Source: Struthidea cinerea
Taxonomy: Eukaryota > Chordata > Aves > Passeriformes > Corcoracidae
Assembly: GCA_013397865.1 (NCBI GenBank)
Contig: VZTI01003931.1
Span: forward strand, 744,001 to 808,000
Length of the DNA stretch: 64,000 bases
Direction of reading: 5' to 3'
Positions 12,771 through 26,835 of this stretch are shown piece by piece (positions within the stretch are counted from its first letter, which is position 1; every line of letters begins with the position of its first letter). A program made the position numbers and the translations under genes. Below the pieces are notes generated by a model that was not told the origin of the DNA, made no database searches, and worked only from the letters and a program-made list of their open reading frames with translations.

Positions 12771-15565
12771 CAATACACGTTTTAATGACTTACTGCCACC
12801 TTCATGCTGCAGTTTGCCACACATCTTTTCACTGTGCTGCAAAGCAGATCTGTAAAATAATCCCGACTACAAAGAAAAGTGTTTTGTTTGTTTTTCTCCT
12901 GGATCCTAAAGCAATGTAGCAACACAGCAGAGAGGTAACTGCAGCACAAAGACAGGAACAAGCTCTGGGAACCAGAAGGAACCAGAACTTTTAAAGATGG
13001 TTGTGCCACCAAAAATGGTATATTGTGAAACTACAGCCAGGATCTACACAAAGGGTCTATATTTGCATCTTTACAAATTTTTGTAACAGGAAAACCTTTG
13101 ATGTCAGCTGTTATCGGCAATAATGAGTGCTCTGTGCCAGACCTGCACGCGCCACTTCAGAAATGTATGCCTAAGAAGGGAAGTTCTTAATTTGATTATT
13201 CAGGCAGGCTTGAGACTGGTTTGCAGTCTCTTGCATCAAGATTCTGAACATCTCCTGTCAGATTATATATCCTCACTTATGCCCCATAGCTACTGCCAAC
13301 AGGATCAGAAATGTTGTTTTTAATTAAAAATGTTATTTCTAAATACAGTTTGCAGTGTATATTCTTGGTGAAAAGTGCTCCTCACCTTGTGAACTTTCAG
13401 ATTGCTGTACTGCAATCAAAATATTGCAAGCCTTACTCTGATGTCTTATCTACACAGGCTAAGAAAATGCATCTGGGTTCCTCTGAAAGGCTTTCCTGGT
13501 GTAGCTGTGCTGGCTCAGAGTTGAAAAACCCATGCTGACAAAAAGCTAGAAAATAAAAGGGCAGAACTTCCAACCTTTTGCCATCATAGCTTATTTAATT
13601 TAATGTGGCCATCTACAGTCCCAAGGGAACTCTCTTGCAAACATTATCTACACTTCATCTGTCTTCTGTACTACAAAACTGCCAGCCATACCCTAGAGAG
13701 CTTATAGGAGAAACCTAGTAGCAGATTAATTCATGACCTCAAAAGGTTTTACTTGGTTAGGACGGGCCATCACTCCAGGTGCCCAAACCAAATTCATTCT
13801 TACGTTTCTATATGTAAAACTGAACTCTTGCAAAGAGGCTGTTTTGTAATGGAACTCTTTTGCTTATATAAGCTGAGTTTCCACTGAGGCTTTGTTGTAC
13901 ACTTCTAGCAGTTAATGTTTTCAAGGGGAGACAAGCTCAGAGCCTAGATATGGGTTGTAGCTTTGACCTAATAGCAACCAGCCTGGTTTTGCCTGGTCCT
14001 GCGTCTTGTACCGTCACTTATACCTGTCACACCTGTGGGTGTGAAATGCTACCACATGAGAGCAGTCCTGTCTTACACCCTCTTTTATTTACTTGTCATA
14101 GCAGTAAAAAACTGTTTCTGTTTCAGGACAATGGAAGTTCAGACCCAACATGCTCTGGACCAAAACACGCAGGTGAAAGTACTTTGATGTACAACCAGGT
14201 TCAAAGTACTCAAGTCCAACCAACCAAGGTATTTCCCTATAAATTTCTCACCATTCTGCTACTAATACAGTAATACCCCAACAGAGAAGCCACATAAATA
14301 AAGTGTAAAATATGGTCACCACCACTTTTTCACAGGCGCACATATTAGCTGCAGAATTAACTCACACTCTCTAATTTTGCATGTTCCCTTGCCAAGAAAG
14401 CTACTACCAGGTTACACCTGGGGTAATTCAGTCCAGCCTCCCTGGCCTACCTTAGGGTGCGAACTCCCAAGTAAAACCTTCAGTAAGGGGTCTCTTAACC
14501 CTCTCACTTTGCAATGAACACAAAACCGTTCCAGATAGTCAGCAATCCTCCAACATCTTCCATAGCATTCTGTGATGAGATGGGAAGGAAAGAGAAACCC
14601 TTTCACAATGGACTAGGAAAGGATCACAGAGCACTTCAGCTTACCATACTCATAAATTTCAGGGGACAAACCCTCATACGCCCTCGCAATGCCTGTAACT
14701 GGTTTTGCACTGTGACTGCTCACCCTCTACAACAGCTTAAGCTCACATGTTCATCCACATTAATGCTGCAGTGAATCTATTCCCATATTGACAGGTGGTA
14801 AGGCAAGAGAGGCAACACTAGCTAACCATGCCTGAGAAGTCTAGCTGTCCTCTTTGAGGTCAGAGAAGAGCTTGTATGACAGAGGAAGGCAGGGTTTATA
14901 CACACAAGGCCTTAGAGAGCAAGCAAAAGAGAAGTGCAACAGTGTTCTTATCCATAAGAAGCCAAATCATCATAATAAAAATTGGTTCACTCTTTGTGAC
15001 TTTATTGCAACACTTGTCACATTTGATCATTTTCTGAAAGGCCACACTCTCAATTTTCTTCTTGAAGAAGCTGAAGGAACAGCTTTCATCTAAAGAATAC
15101 AAAAAGTATTCCTGTGGTTGCAGGGCAAACCGTGAGAACACAACCCACAGCAGTTAAAAAACCAGAAAGCAAATCAAAACAGCACATCGTTGCCTGAAAA
15201 AGCCATGCAGTATTACAATACTCTCACGACCCTGTGAGGCAAAACTTAGTGTCTTTTTTTGTGCTTGGCACTTGCATTACATTGGTTCCACTGAAATTTT
15301 GCTTAATGCTGTGAATTTGCCTATGAGCCTTAGTTCTGAGTGCATGTGCCACCAGCAACACAGAATTCCCGACATTGTTAAACACCTTTTTGCTTTTCCA
15401 CAATGCTGCTTTTCTTAGCTTATTCAGCCAGCTTGTAACTTCAAGCAGAAAATAGGATGCTCGCAACCACTGTAGACGTTTCCCCAAGAGCAGGCTATCA
15501 ATTTGCATGAAAGCAAAAAAAGCAGAAGGACTCATCAAATTGTCACTGCATCTGTACAAAGCTTT
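12771..15565. other. Unique DNA, no gene seen
   Basis: Frames up to 107 codons (13950-14273 plus) have no recognisable product. No transposon, RNA gene or long tandem repeat was seen. Confidence 0.5.
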
Positions 15566-15622
15566 AAAAAAAAAAACAGGTTTTTTTTTTCCTTTTTTCC
15601 TTCCCTTCCTTTTATTTTTCAT
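15566..15622. repeat. A11/T10 inverted homopolymers and pyrimidine tract
   Basis: A run of 11 A is followed by CAGG and then 10 T, which forms a potential A:T snap-back, and then a C/T-only stretch. It sits inside the longest open frame of the window (15224-15757, minus). The lysine- and phenylalanine-rich centre of that frame is produced by this tract, so the frame is not called a gene. Confidence 0.85.
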
Positions 15623-15830
15623 GGGGGTTTTCCCTGAAGCTTCAGCTCTCATGCACTGTTCAGCTGTTGCTGTGTTTCTGAGAGGGACCCTGTGGATTCC
15701 AGGGTCCCTTTCTTGCTGAGCCTCTCTGATACTGCTAAAAAGAGAGAAAGGTTCCAAATGTTACTTCATGCTGCATTATTTCTCTTTTTCTCATCTCTCA
15801 TGTGTTTTTAGTTATACGTGCATGTTGTTG

Positions 15831-15847
15831 TTTTTTTTTTTTTTTTT
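15831..15847. repeat. Poly-T run (17 nt)
   Basis: Uninterrupted T17 preceded by a GTTGTTG lead-in. No retroposon body was identified next to it. Confidence 0.9.
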
Positions 15848-16747
15848 GAGACTGTTCTAAAAGCTTTTAACTTCTCAAGCTTTCAGTCAAGTGCAGAGCT
15901 GAACATTGTACAGACGCTCATTCTGACAGGTCCTGGAGAAAAGGGACAGAGCCATTTGTAGCAAACAGGAATCCACATGCGTGGGCATGCACACAGACAC
16001 ACACAGAGCCACGGGAAGTTGTGCAAAAGGAAAGACTGCGGGATGGACCCTCATAGGCCTAATTTGGTTTTTTTTGCAAACACACAATGCCTTCCCTGCA
16101 ACTTTGATTTCACAGTTTGCAGCTTCTATTATTAGTAAGTGACTAGAAGAAAACAGAATGGCAACCAACATGTTTGAGAAGAGAATATCTGGATTTCTAT
16201 GCACATTTCATGAGGAAGTAATCCACATGAATTCCAGCCCTTTTCTATGGGAATAGGCACTGCTGTCCATCAAATGGAATGCAGTGTATGCTTACAGTAG
16301 TAGTTTGTACTTTTCTGCCAGCAGTCTGTCATTTCTTTTTCTTCCTGCTTCGCAGACAGTTAGTACAGAAATCTGCAATTCAGAAACTGTCCTAGATTCA
16401 TCCACTGCTGCACTGTTAAATCACACATTTGATGGAAAAAGACAGTCTTAACGTTCAGTTCCGTTATGAAGACTCAAACATGAGATCCAGCTGTTTTCAT
16501 GAAGCACGTTTTGATAGATGATATAGGCTTCAGACAAAAAACACTCCAGCTCCCAGTGCCACAATGCATTTGATTAGAAACAATTTTTAAAACGTAACTT
16601 TTTAATTAATGAAGTGGCCCAGAATTTTAAAATATGAAACCTGACTTGTAAGATCTAGTAAGTGTCTGCCCCTCTTCTGCAATCCAAGGATGAACCACAT
16701 GTACGCATCTTCTTTTGCCACTAGCAGTAGTTTGGTGTAGTATGGCC
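15848..16747. other. Unique DNA, no gene seen
   Basis: A 105-codon minus-strand frame (15887-16204) is the only notable open frame. It has no recognisable motif and is regarded as chance. Confidence 0.5.
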
Positions 16748-16791
16748 TTTAGGTCTCAGGAAGAATTAGAGCATAGCAAAAAAAGGCCACT
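16748..16791 (+). repeat. Local duplicate, copy 1
   Basis: This 44-base segment recurs 1.9 kb downstream at 18652-18695 in the same orientation with one mismatch. The last 38 bases (16754-16791) are identical, including an A7 run. The flanks do not align, so this is a short templated or dispersed duplication, or two pieces of an unrecognised repeat. Confidence 0.85.
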
Positions 16792-17209
16792 ACATGTCTG
16801 GATGAGTAGTATGGTCTTGTCCAAACACCAGCTTTAGTGGAGCACTCACACTCCTCACCAGGTCAGGGAGATTTGGGCTACACTGCCTATCTCTTGGAAA
16901 ATAAAGAAGCCATGAAAATTAACAGCTCTGTAATCTTTTCTAGAGCTTTTTTCCCCAAGTCACTAAGGCCTGTTCACCCTTTTCTCCTCTTATAATCAGC
17001 CACTGTTCCTCCTAAGCTACAGAAATATCACAGTTGTAGGGAAAACAAAGTGTCCATGCAGGCCATGCCACTACAACTCTTTTTCACTGGGACAAAAAGT
17101 AGCACAAGAAATTTCCAAATTACAGCCTTAGTTAGCCACATGCATGTTTGATCTGGTATGATTCAGAGGAGGGCATCCAATTAGCAGTTTAGAAACAGCA
17201 ACAAATCTT
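16792..17209. other. Unique DNA, no gene seen
   Basis: Ordinary AT-rich sequence between the first duplicate copy and the block at 17210. Nothing was recognised. Confidence 0.5.
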
Positions 17210-17470
17210 TAATACTAAATACCATTTTCCCCGCTCTGAGCCAGTTTGGTAAGCATCTCGAGTGGAAAGTTGCTGAAACTCTTTTACAAGCCCAGCCTGG
17301 CAAGAAAGGTCCAAATGGATGACACTGATTTGATCAACTCAGTCATTAAGAGTGTCACTGCCAGCAGGGATATTGCAACCTTGCCTGCCCTGAAAGAATT
17401 GACAGCCAAAACAGCTCTGAGGGAGACACCAATTAATCTATCACTTATCTTCCTGCGGAGTCAGACCCCA
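17210..17470. promoter_or_regulatory. Candidate conserved non-coding element (weak)
   Basis: High-complexity block with a CACCAATTAATCTATCA stretch (about 17427), a GATTTGATCAA motif (about 17327) and TCATTAAG (about 17342), all compatible with homeodomain and TCF-type sites. A plus-strand frame of 92 codons (17246-17524) spans it but has no recognisable product. This is inference only. Confidence 0.2.
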
Positions 17471-18651
17471 GGTCCTCACTTCTGTTTTCATTCCCAGTTT
17501 CCTCTGAGTTTCTCCACTGAGTAGCTTTTAAGTTCCCATTTGCAGCACCAGCTGCAGGACCAGTCTGCTCAATAAACTGGCTGGTGCAGCAGGCTTCCAA
17601 CACTGCCGCAGCAGAGGTGAGCCCAAAGGAGTCTGACCCTGCCTGACAGTGAACCCCAGGAGCACTCAGTGCCTTAATAAATAATGCAGGACAAGTATAG
17701 AGAAGGCATGAGACGTGGGAAATGCGATATCTCAGTTCTGAAACCCAGGTGGACCAAGTCAGCAGTCTTGGATGGAAACAGAATAAGTGTGAGAAATCAC
17801 TCATCCTTAATAAATACTAGTTTCATAGGCCTTGCTGGTTGTGAGAAGCATTCAGCCTCAGCAAGTCATTGAAAACAAAATGTGCATTTTTTCACTTCAG
17901 AGGATTTAGGATTTGATTAAGTACAAAAAGAGGGAGCTCAGTGAGTAAAAGGACGAGACTCTCACTTGAGGGAATTCAGGTCGAGCCCTCTGCGAAACGA
18001 GTTCACGTCTCAGCTCAGCATCTCCAGCAGATACTAACTCACATCACAAAACCACTGCAAAGGATTTGGCACAGTATGGCATGTCTGAGGATTTCTGCTC
18101 AGAAAGGGTGGCAGAAGGGACGAGGCTTAGCCTACACTAGTGCAGGACTATCATCCCTTACTTGCAGAAAGCGAGCCTGGAGAGGACTGGACAGGAAGGT
18201 TTGGATTATCTTGGAATTAACCTGGAATCAGATCTGTCAAGTGGAGACCACTGGAGTTTTATTTTAGAGTTGAAATAAAATCCTTTCCCTCCTCTCTGGA
18301 GATGGCAGTGTTGAAGAGAAGGACTGAGATACCTTGTGCTGGGACGTCTTTCAGAGAGGGGGAGAGAAAGTCTACACACAAGGGAAAACAACTGAGCATG
18401 GTGAATCAATAGTCAGACTGATGTGTTGTGGGCTGTGTCCGACTAACCTCCAGCCAGTTGTGTGCAGATCTTCCTGCTGCAGCGTGGCTCAGAGACTGCT
18501 CTGCAGCTACCACATGAGCTCCCCAGGGCTCATAAAACCTAGGGTACCATGGTGAAGCCACAGCCACATGCAGTACTCAGAAAAGCAAAGGCAATCAACA
18601 AAACCCATGAAGTGAGCCCACCTAAATTAAAATTTATAAATGATGTAATTC
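17471..18651. other. Unique DNA, no gene seen
   Basis: Frames up to 119 codons lie on both strands without recognisable motifs. A tRNA-like patch near 17928-17995 was examined and rejected. Confidence 0.5.
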
Positions 18652-18695
18652 TTTAGTTCTCAGGAAGAATTAGAGCATAGCAAAAAAAGGCCACT
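18652..18695 (+). repeat. Local duplicate, copy 2
   Basis: Second copy of the segment at 16748-16791. It has one mismatch near its 5' end and then 38 identical bases. Same orientation, with unrelated flanks. Confidence 0.85.
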
Positions 18696-21600
18696 GTATT
18701 AAGATAGTGAGAACATTCTCCTGACTTCCTTCAGCATCTCTATACAGATTAATTCCAAGTGTACTCATATGGGCAGCAGGCAAACTTAGTTCCTCCCTCT
18801 TTCTCTCAAAGCCCATTTGCTCTCTCTGAACCTACAGAAAACTAAGCAAACATCCATTTCTGTTCATTCAGGATGATTTTTGTCAAGCCTTATACCTTGG
18901 TTACCTGCAGAGCTTGATATACCGTCTTAAGCTTTGCTGATTAACGCATTTCAGTGCATTCTTCCTTTGAGGACACAAAGCACAAGGATCTGTTCACTAG
19001 AGAAAAAAAAAATCTGAGCTCCAGGACCTTATACCTTTAGCTGTAAATGCTGTGCTGACATTTTGCCGTTGTGAACAAGATTCCATTCCAGCTGTGAGAA
19101 CGAGCAGATGCCCTCTAGTGGTGCATTTATTTCAAATTTCTGCTGCTGTGCCCTGAAGGTGCTTCCACCTGGAACTCCATGCGCCTTCCTCCACAGTGCT
19201 CTGCAGAAGGGAGCCAAAGCACAGCAGCCAGAAAAGAGAGAAGATAGCATGTATAACCTCAGTTCTGTGTAAAGCCAGGTTGTGGCATGACATTGAATCA
19301 GACAGCCCTGTTCCAGGCTTGCTGACCTTTCCAATCAGTAGGCCTCCTGATAGAAAAAGCACCTCCAACTTGACCAAATGTGACATCATCTCCAGGTTTC
19401 AGAAAAGAATGCATTTTCCTGTCAATCTCAGTCTTCCTTGATAAGCATTTGTTCTCTTTGCCTACCCATTCCCTTCCAACACTGACCTCTACCACCAGAG
19501 AGGGGAGCTCCATAAGAAGTACTCTCCAACAAGCTAACAAAATGTGCTGACTTTGCCAAGAACTGGGAACAAGCCTTTCTGCTCTGTGAAAAAGACAGGT
19601 TTCGAGAGATCTTCAGACAGTACCAACCAGCCAAAACATCTTTAATGAAAAAGTTGGGAACTTGATGGAAAATTTTTAACAGGTCCTTGCTACAGGTCAG
19701 CCCCTGGGTGGGATTGTCTGTCCCTGTTTTTCTGTAGATCAGCTGGAAAATGGTATAACCAAAGCAATGTTTTTATCCACTCCAAGCAGTACAGAGCAGA
19801 CTGCAGTTTAAAGTATTTACAGTTCTAGCTGCAAAGGCATATGTAGACCAGTCTGACACATTCATCCAGTGTTTAACTTGCTACCACTTCATGACAGTGG
19901 GCAAAATGCCAAAAATTCCACCCTCATTCAACTAGTGTAGGCAGGTGCCATTCACCAGGACATGTTCAGCAAGCAGCTCTTCCCTCCCTTACAGGGAAAC
20001 TGCTTTAGATTCTTGGAACAGCTTAATTACTAGTTTTAGGAATCAACATCTTATTTTACCAGTTTTAGGAGCCATGGTCAAAACCCAAGGCAGAACCACC
20101 AGTCATTTTATGGCTGTTTCTGATCCTGTCTTGTCTATCCCAGCCATAGTGAGATGTTCTCTTGCAAGTACAGCTGTAGGAAGTCAAGAAGTTCCTGAGG
20201 AGAGAGGCTCTTCAAATGAACCTGGTTCTGCTGGCACTGTGAAACAGGAGTGCTGGTGCAGTTGCTGGTTCAAATTCAGTGCTTTAATGAAAAGATGGGG
20301 TGATACTTAAACTGCTTTAGGTAGTCTTGCAAGAGGACCTTTCACTGTGGTCTTAGACTATAAACCTTATCAGTCCTTGGAAGATACAGCTAGGTTGGCA
20401 GTTTAGATCACATTTTTGCTAAGATTGTTGTTCCCAATATATTTCAAAGAGGTAGACACTGCACTTCTTTTTTTTTTTTATTCCCCAGAGCACAAACATT
20501 TCTGGAGCATTTACAGTAAATGTAAAGAGAGACAATAACATTTGAGTCCTGGAATGAGGATCAATGGTTTGTCCAGCCCAGTATATTGTTACACTATCAG
20601 TCAATCAGCCAGGCCATTTAAACTAGGAATGTAGAATGTCTTCTAGATAAACCCTAAGGATTTGTGCAGCACCTTGCACAATGATTGGGGCCACTAGAGT
20701 TACCAAACTATGAATAAGAATTATGGCAGAACGGAGCAGTCACTAGACTGTGAGTGAGGTAATATCAATGCCCAGAGTGCACCTCTGAGGAGCTTTTTGG
20801 CAGGGTGAGGCTGTAGGATCAAAAGAAACATTACAAATACATTGCCAATGATGTTTCCATTGAAAACAGCATCTGAGTCTGATAGTATATACATGATACC
20901 CAGGGAGACCTGAAGAAATGCTGTCCTCCTGATAACCTCAAGTCTTAAATTCCTTGTCCTTAGCAGTTTGCTTGGAGTATACCAAAAGAAGATGGACAAC
21001 ATGGGGAGGGAGGGGAACACACACAGATTTAAGAGTTGCTCCATGATTTTCAAGAAATGAATCATTACTGATGACCAACACATGGAGGGGGGTGGCGAAG
21101 AGCCCCTGAGGTCGTCTGACACTCAAGGAACAGTGCTATGAAAGCAGACATCTTATAAATAATTATAAAAAAATCTGTTCCATTCTTTAGCACTGACCCC
21201 AGGTGGGCAACCCAGCCCCTTAAAGATGGTCTCTCTCTGCTCAGTCAAAAATGGTATGAAAATGAATCATTTGACAAAGAAACTGTGAGCTTTTGCAAAA
21301 TACATTTTTAAAGCTCACCCCAGAGCAGCTGCCTGAAAAAGTCTTTGTGTATCTAAGCTTCAAGCCACTTGCCAGCAATTATAGTCATACAGAAAGACCA
21401 TTAGCTCTTCTTTTATATTTTGACCTTTATAACTGCTTCTGAAATAACTGATTTTTAAGAAAGGAGCGAAAGGAAAAATCATGCTGTGCTAATTAAAGCA
21501 GGGAGAGAAGCTTTGCTATGAACAGACTTTTAATGTTAGTTGCGACTTCTACCAAACAGGCTCTGCTGGTCTACACCTAATTGGAAGACCCAGCATTTAG

Positions 21601-22882
21601 TGTTTTGGGTATAATTTCTAAAAAATGTTCAGTGCATCTCTGTTGCATGGCCAAAAAGAGACATCAAGGCTACACATTATGAAAAGATAGGTATTCTCTC
21701 AGGGAAAATGGGTGCCCTCTTAGTTTATGTTCTTCTTGTTAAAAGTACCTACTACACTGTTTTATTTTGGTACTTTGCTTGTTTTTATGAAGGTGCTTTT
21801 GCCTGTAAACCCTTTGTCTCTTCTGCATCCCTAACCTTTCTCCAGCTGCCTCCTATACATCTTTTGTACTCTCTGCATGTAGCAACCTCAAGGCATGGAA
21901 TTGAGACCAGACCAAGCAATTCTTGCCTCTTCCTGGGTCCCACGCTACTACTCACGGGGCAGTGCTGCATGGCCTCCAGCAACTAAAAATACAGGATTTG
22001 CAACCACAGCATGCCCCTGTCTCAAAGCACAAATGCAGCACTGTTTGGCTCTAGCTCCAGGGAACTAGTCTGCAGAAAAGTGGCCTTGGGGACACAAGCC
22101 AGGGCTGGTTAATTACAAACAGGACTTTCCCTTGCTTCAGAATAGTCTCTTGGGCTTTGAGATGCGAGAAGATGCTAAACTTGCAGAAAGACAGACCAGA
22201 TATTTTATGCAATTCCTATTCTTTGGTCCCCACTGGATTTAGCCACAAGCAAAATGCAGCGATATGTAGAGATAGCTGTGCTGCATTTAGACATGTTAAC
22301 TCAGTAGCTGTGTAAGCACAGCAGCATGCAGCTCAGTGCAGGGCTAATTTGACCTGCTGCTTGTTCAATGCCAGCTTGTATAATTCCACAGTGATTTGCA
22401 GTAGCCATACCCAATTTCCACATCAGTTGCAGCTGGGTATAGTCTTCTCACCTGTAATTGAGTTACATACCCTCCTTGTGCACTTGCAGCTTTAATGGCT
22501 CTGATCTAGGAAAATGGCTTGATGGGGAAGGGGGTTAAAATTTCTGTTCTTGGACCTGTTCTTGTGTCTACGACCTGTCTATAAGTGGAAGATAAATCAT
22601 TAACATGAATCTAATTAGCATGTTACTGTTGTACTGTTGTACGTCAGTTCCTAAAGGGAAGACCTGTGTTTAATTCTATGCCAGTGTGGATGTGTCTGCA
22701 GTATCCAGTCCTGAGACCAGAGGGGCTCAGTTCTGCACAGTGCTGTGTACCGCTCCCATACCAGATCAGCAGAAGTCAGGGCACCCAGCGCACACCGAGT
22801 GTTTTCTTCCTCTGGCCTTGCTAGCAATTAAAGCTTCTTCAGGAGTCAAATCCTTGAATCCTCCTTGCATTACTTGTACAAA
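18696..22882. other. Unique DNA, no gene seen; T12 at 20468
   Basis: Frames up to 133 codons (20721-21122, minus) have no recognisable product. A T12 run lies at 20468-20479. No transposon or RNA gene was recognised. Confidence 0.5.
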
Positions 22883-22896
22883 CCCCCCCCCCCCCC
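22883..22896. repeat. Poly-C run (14 nt)
   Basis: Uninterrupted C14. Long C homopolymers are uncommon in this AT-rich context and are a frequent site of length polymorphism and sequencing error. Confidence 0.9.
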
Positions 22897-25800
22897 AATG
22901 CCTTCAACATCCATATCCTTACTCCTGTGTGTAGTTTCTCAAAATTCCTCAGACAAGAAGGAGCCATGAGTATTGTGCTTTAAATTGCAAAGTGAAGGTA
23001 AAACAAAGTAATTCTTTCAGACACAGCACTGGGAAAGGCTGTGCCCCTCAGCAGGCTGAGTCTGCTGTTTACAGCATTGCTCTTACTGCACCCAGCTGTA
23101 GGGATAGAAAAGGCTGGGAGGTAAGGGCAATACCTCCTAAAGGGAATGGTCACTACAAAAATAATTAAGAAGTGCAAACTGACTGAGATGGGAAAGTCAA
23201 AACAAGGCAGCATTCAGCAGGGTAGAGCCACCACTGAGCCCCATCAAGCAACTCACACAACCACATGTCAGAGCCAGAGGCAGCTCCATGGCCCCCAACA
23301 CAACCAACCGCCTTAGGACTCATACAAGGAGCCAGATGCTCTGTCTGGGAATCACTCTTCCACAGGTCGACATCAAGATCCCAGAACTGTCATTTTGAGA
23401 AAAGGAAGAGCAAGTACAACATGGTGACATAAAAAAAAGGTTGAGCTGGACTATATTTGGGGTTGTTTGGTTGGTTTTTAGTGCACTGAGTTATAAATAA
23501 AATACTTATTTCTGACTTACTTTTGCTTTGTTGCATGACCAGCTTTGGTTATAAAAATAAAAAGTTCTATGTCCTCTTTATACATATTAAGGATGGGCCC
23601 CAATTACATTTTTCCCAGCACTACTGCCTCAGGCTTGGGAACCCAAGGACACCAGCCCCACATGCTCCTTTGCAAAACAAACCCTCAGATCACAGGCTGA
23701 TTAGGCAAACAAACCCCTCCCTGTCCCAACATGGAGATAGGACAAGGGAAGAAACATTTACCTAGCTCTCCGCCCTGCACTTCTTAGATAACAGTCTGAG
23801 CCATTCTTAATTTCAGTAATCAAGGATGCAGCCAATGACAATTGCGAAATCTAACTCAAAGGCAATGGCCATCCTTGGAGGCACATCCATCTGGGAAAAA
23901 CAAACTTTGAACAGTTAAGTCATGCATACCAACTTGTTTACCACCAAACAAAAAGGTAACAGAATGATCAAATCCAATTCCCTTGCCCTGATATTTTAAC
24001 AGGATCACAATTTAAAGGAGAATGCCTGAAGTTTAACCTTACAAATTACTAATTTTTGAAGTGGCATATTCCCACAGCTTTTTCTGCTATTGTGAAATGC
24101 CCAACAACTAATGTAGCCCCAGGGATGAAGGTCCTGCATCAAAAGTTAGGAAACTTAGGCAACTGTCAATTTAATCTAAATATATCTATGTTTTGGTATT
24201 GGGAAGCAGCTGTGGTGTGTAAGCTTCAGCTGTGTTGGGTCATTTTCACCTTGGTAGTTTCATGCTGTTGCTGTTGCTCAGCGTTCCAGTACAGTGGGAT
24301 GCAGGATATCTTGCAAGAATGTAGGAGGCATCATGTGTCTGGCATTTGGGCAAAATTTATTCATGTGCTGCACCTGGGTTAAAAACAGTGCTTCCTCAAT
24401 AATGGAACAACCTGGCCAACCTTCTTTGCACGGAGTGTTGCTTTTTTGTAATTATGCCTAGTATTTTGTTGTTTTGTGAGAACACATCTGGTGCAGATAT
24501 ATGAATTATACCAGACTGTAAGTAGAACTGCACAAAAGGGAATTTGGGGAGATGACACGCTCCAACAGCTCCATCCAGCAGGTGGTACAACTGCCAGTGG
24601 TCTTCGCTCCAAATCCCACAAAAGGAAAGGAGAGATTCTTGTGTCCAAAATAGAAATATTCATCCTAGAAGCAAAAAGTGTTTTTGCTTTGGGATCCCCA
24701 CAAGGATCCCCTCAAGTGACTCCGTAGCAGCAGGCTGAAACAGACTAGATCAGAGCTGATGTGGCAGCAGTGACAGCGCTGCCTGCTCAGGGCCAGCCGC
24801 AGCGGGATGTGCGCTGCCAAGCTGGACTGTGTGGCTGCACACTGAAGTGGGGGCTGGCATCGTTTAGTGTTTTGCACCAGAGCAGACAGACAGAGAGGAA
24901 ACATCCCTGACCAGCGCTGAATTTAACTGGATGTGTGTGTGTGTTTGATGGGAGCAGGGACTGTAGGCTTTTCTGCACCATTGCAATGACTGGACCTACA
25001 GACTGATCTGTGTGGGAGAAAACTCAAAGCAACTACAGCAGTAAAGCTGGAAAATAAAATAGAAGCAATTAATGGCAAATGTTATGTGTCAATACATCAT
25101 AACACAGAATAAACATTATGACTATAATCACAATAAGAATGACCAGTGTAATGATTATGTCTTCTGTTGATATCCCTTGTAATGTCCTTCAAACTAATAG
25201 ATCACCCACAAATCTTGGTATTGCAAAACCACACAATTTGCCCTTCAATACAAAGAGAAAGCAGGACAGTTGTGAAGCTGATCTTAACGCGAACTTCCAA
25301 TGAACCACCTACACAAACTCCTTCTAACATTCTGTGTTCTGGTTCTTAAAAATGAAACTCCAGCATCAATTCTGGTTTAAATGTCAAATACAGCTTCAGA
25401 AACTCCAAACAGGTGCTGTGACATTTTAGGGTTTTTTCATTGTTTCACTCAACACTTTAGTACACTAAATCTCCATGAAAACTGCATCTTTCATTGCAAT
25501 CACATCCCACTCATTTATGTGAGTGATGCCTTCAGAATATTCATACATGTTGTCAAATGCCTAGGAAACACCACAGGACCTAAATACATGTTCTAGACGT
25601 ACTTTTCACATGTGCATTTAAAGATATTTTAAGAAGGTCCTTCTCTCTTATCCTGAATTTACCTATCAGGCACACACAAGAATAAATGTGTGTGTGTTTG
25701 AAACCCACGGTACTTTCAATACTGTTTTATGCAGCACCAATCAGATTTAAAAGGGTCATTTCAGAACACCAGGACTGAGAAGAAATCACAGTAATAAAAC

Positions 25801-26835
25801 ATCGATCATGGAGTGTGGGAAGTGTCAACACACAGACAGTGGAGGGCTGATACTAGCAAAGAACTGGTTTATCTATTCTATGTTCACTATGTTAAATAGT
25901 TGTATCTGATGACTCAAATCAGCTTGAACTTGTCTGTGTAGGCGTCACACAGAGGACTATTTGAATATAGCAATCCATAGATGCAAAGAGTTTGCCTGCA
26001 ACACTACCATCTTTCCTTGTTATAGATGTGTTGAATGATGTGTCTGCTGAGTGTAGGGGAGGGAGAGTGCTCTGACTAAAGGGCAGAGGCTCAATAGGTT
26101 TTGTCTCCATCTCTGGTGGGTCAGCTACTGCAGTTTTTGCACCCCTTTGGCCACATGCCCCTTCTGTCAGAGGTCACAGCGCCCTTCTCACAGATGCCAG
26201 TGATTTGTGCCTTAGGAACAGTAATTTGTAATTACTTGTCAGTGATTACAGCCCCTTAGGAACAGGTGCTGCAGTATTTATGTAATGTACCCTTTTGGTT
26301 TTGCTTCAGGTTAACTACCAGGCTGTGAGTTTGGCTGAGGAGCAAGCCCTGTTGTGCTATTCCTGCTCTGTCTTCCGTGTCTCCAGCAGATAGGAAGGGA
26401 AAGGTAACAACACTTTCACCCCTGACAACTGACTCAGGGCCTTTAGAACTATATAAAGAGACATTTATATCACAAGAATTTTACTGATAATGACAATATA
26501 TTTAGGTAAGCATCTCACCTGGACAGTTTCTAAACTGCTTGTTCTGGCCTTGGTTATATTGCTGTATACAAGACCAACCAAGTGCTGGAGATCCCCTTGC
26601 CTCAACACAGTCCAAGTGAGTGGTCACAAAACAATACATGGGATTTTAGGGCACCCAGTATTAAGTTGTGCATGTCCATGAATAGTTTGAAGTCCACATC
26701 TTGCATTCCAGTTAATTCAGCCCAAGAGTAAGAATGCCTGGTTCAGTACTGTCAGGTGACTGCTCAGTGTTGATGTACACAGAATTAAACCCCTTGCACC
26801 AGTGCTGGCACTTTGCCAAATTTAATGCCACTGTC
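22897..26835. other. Unique DNA, no gene seen
   Basis: Frames of 60-108 codons overlap on both strands with no recognisable product. A short GT run sits near 24930-24944. No transposon was recognised. Confidence 0.5.

Noticed and set aside
15224..15757. 177-codon minus-strand open frame, the longest in the window
   Set aside because: Its centre is a lysine/phenylalanine-rich run produced by A11/T10 and pyrimidine tracts. It has no recognisable domain and no splice framing.
17928..17995. tRNA-like patch with GCTCAGTG and GGTCGAGCC, resembling A and B boxes
   Set aside because: The acceptor, T-arm and anticodon stems do not pair properly. Only a loose inverted repeat (AGAGGG/CCCTCT) is present, so it is not a tRNA gene and is too weak for a SINE call.
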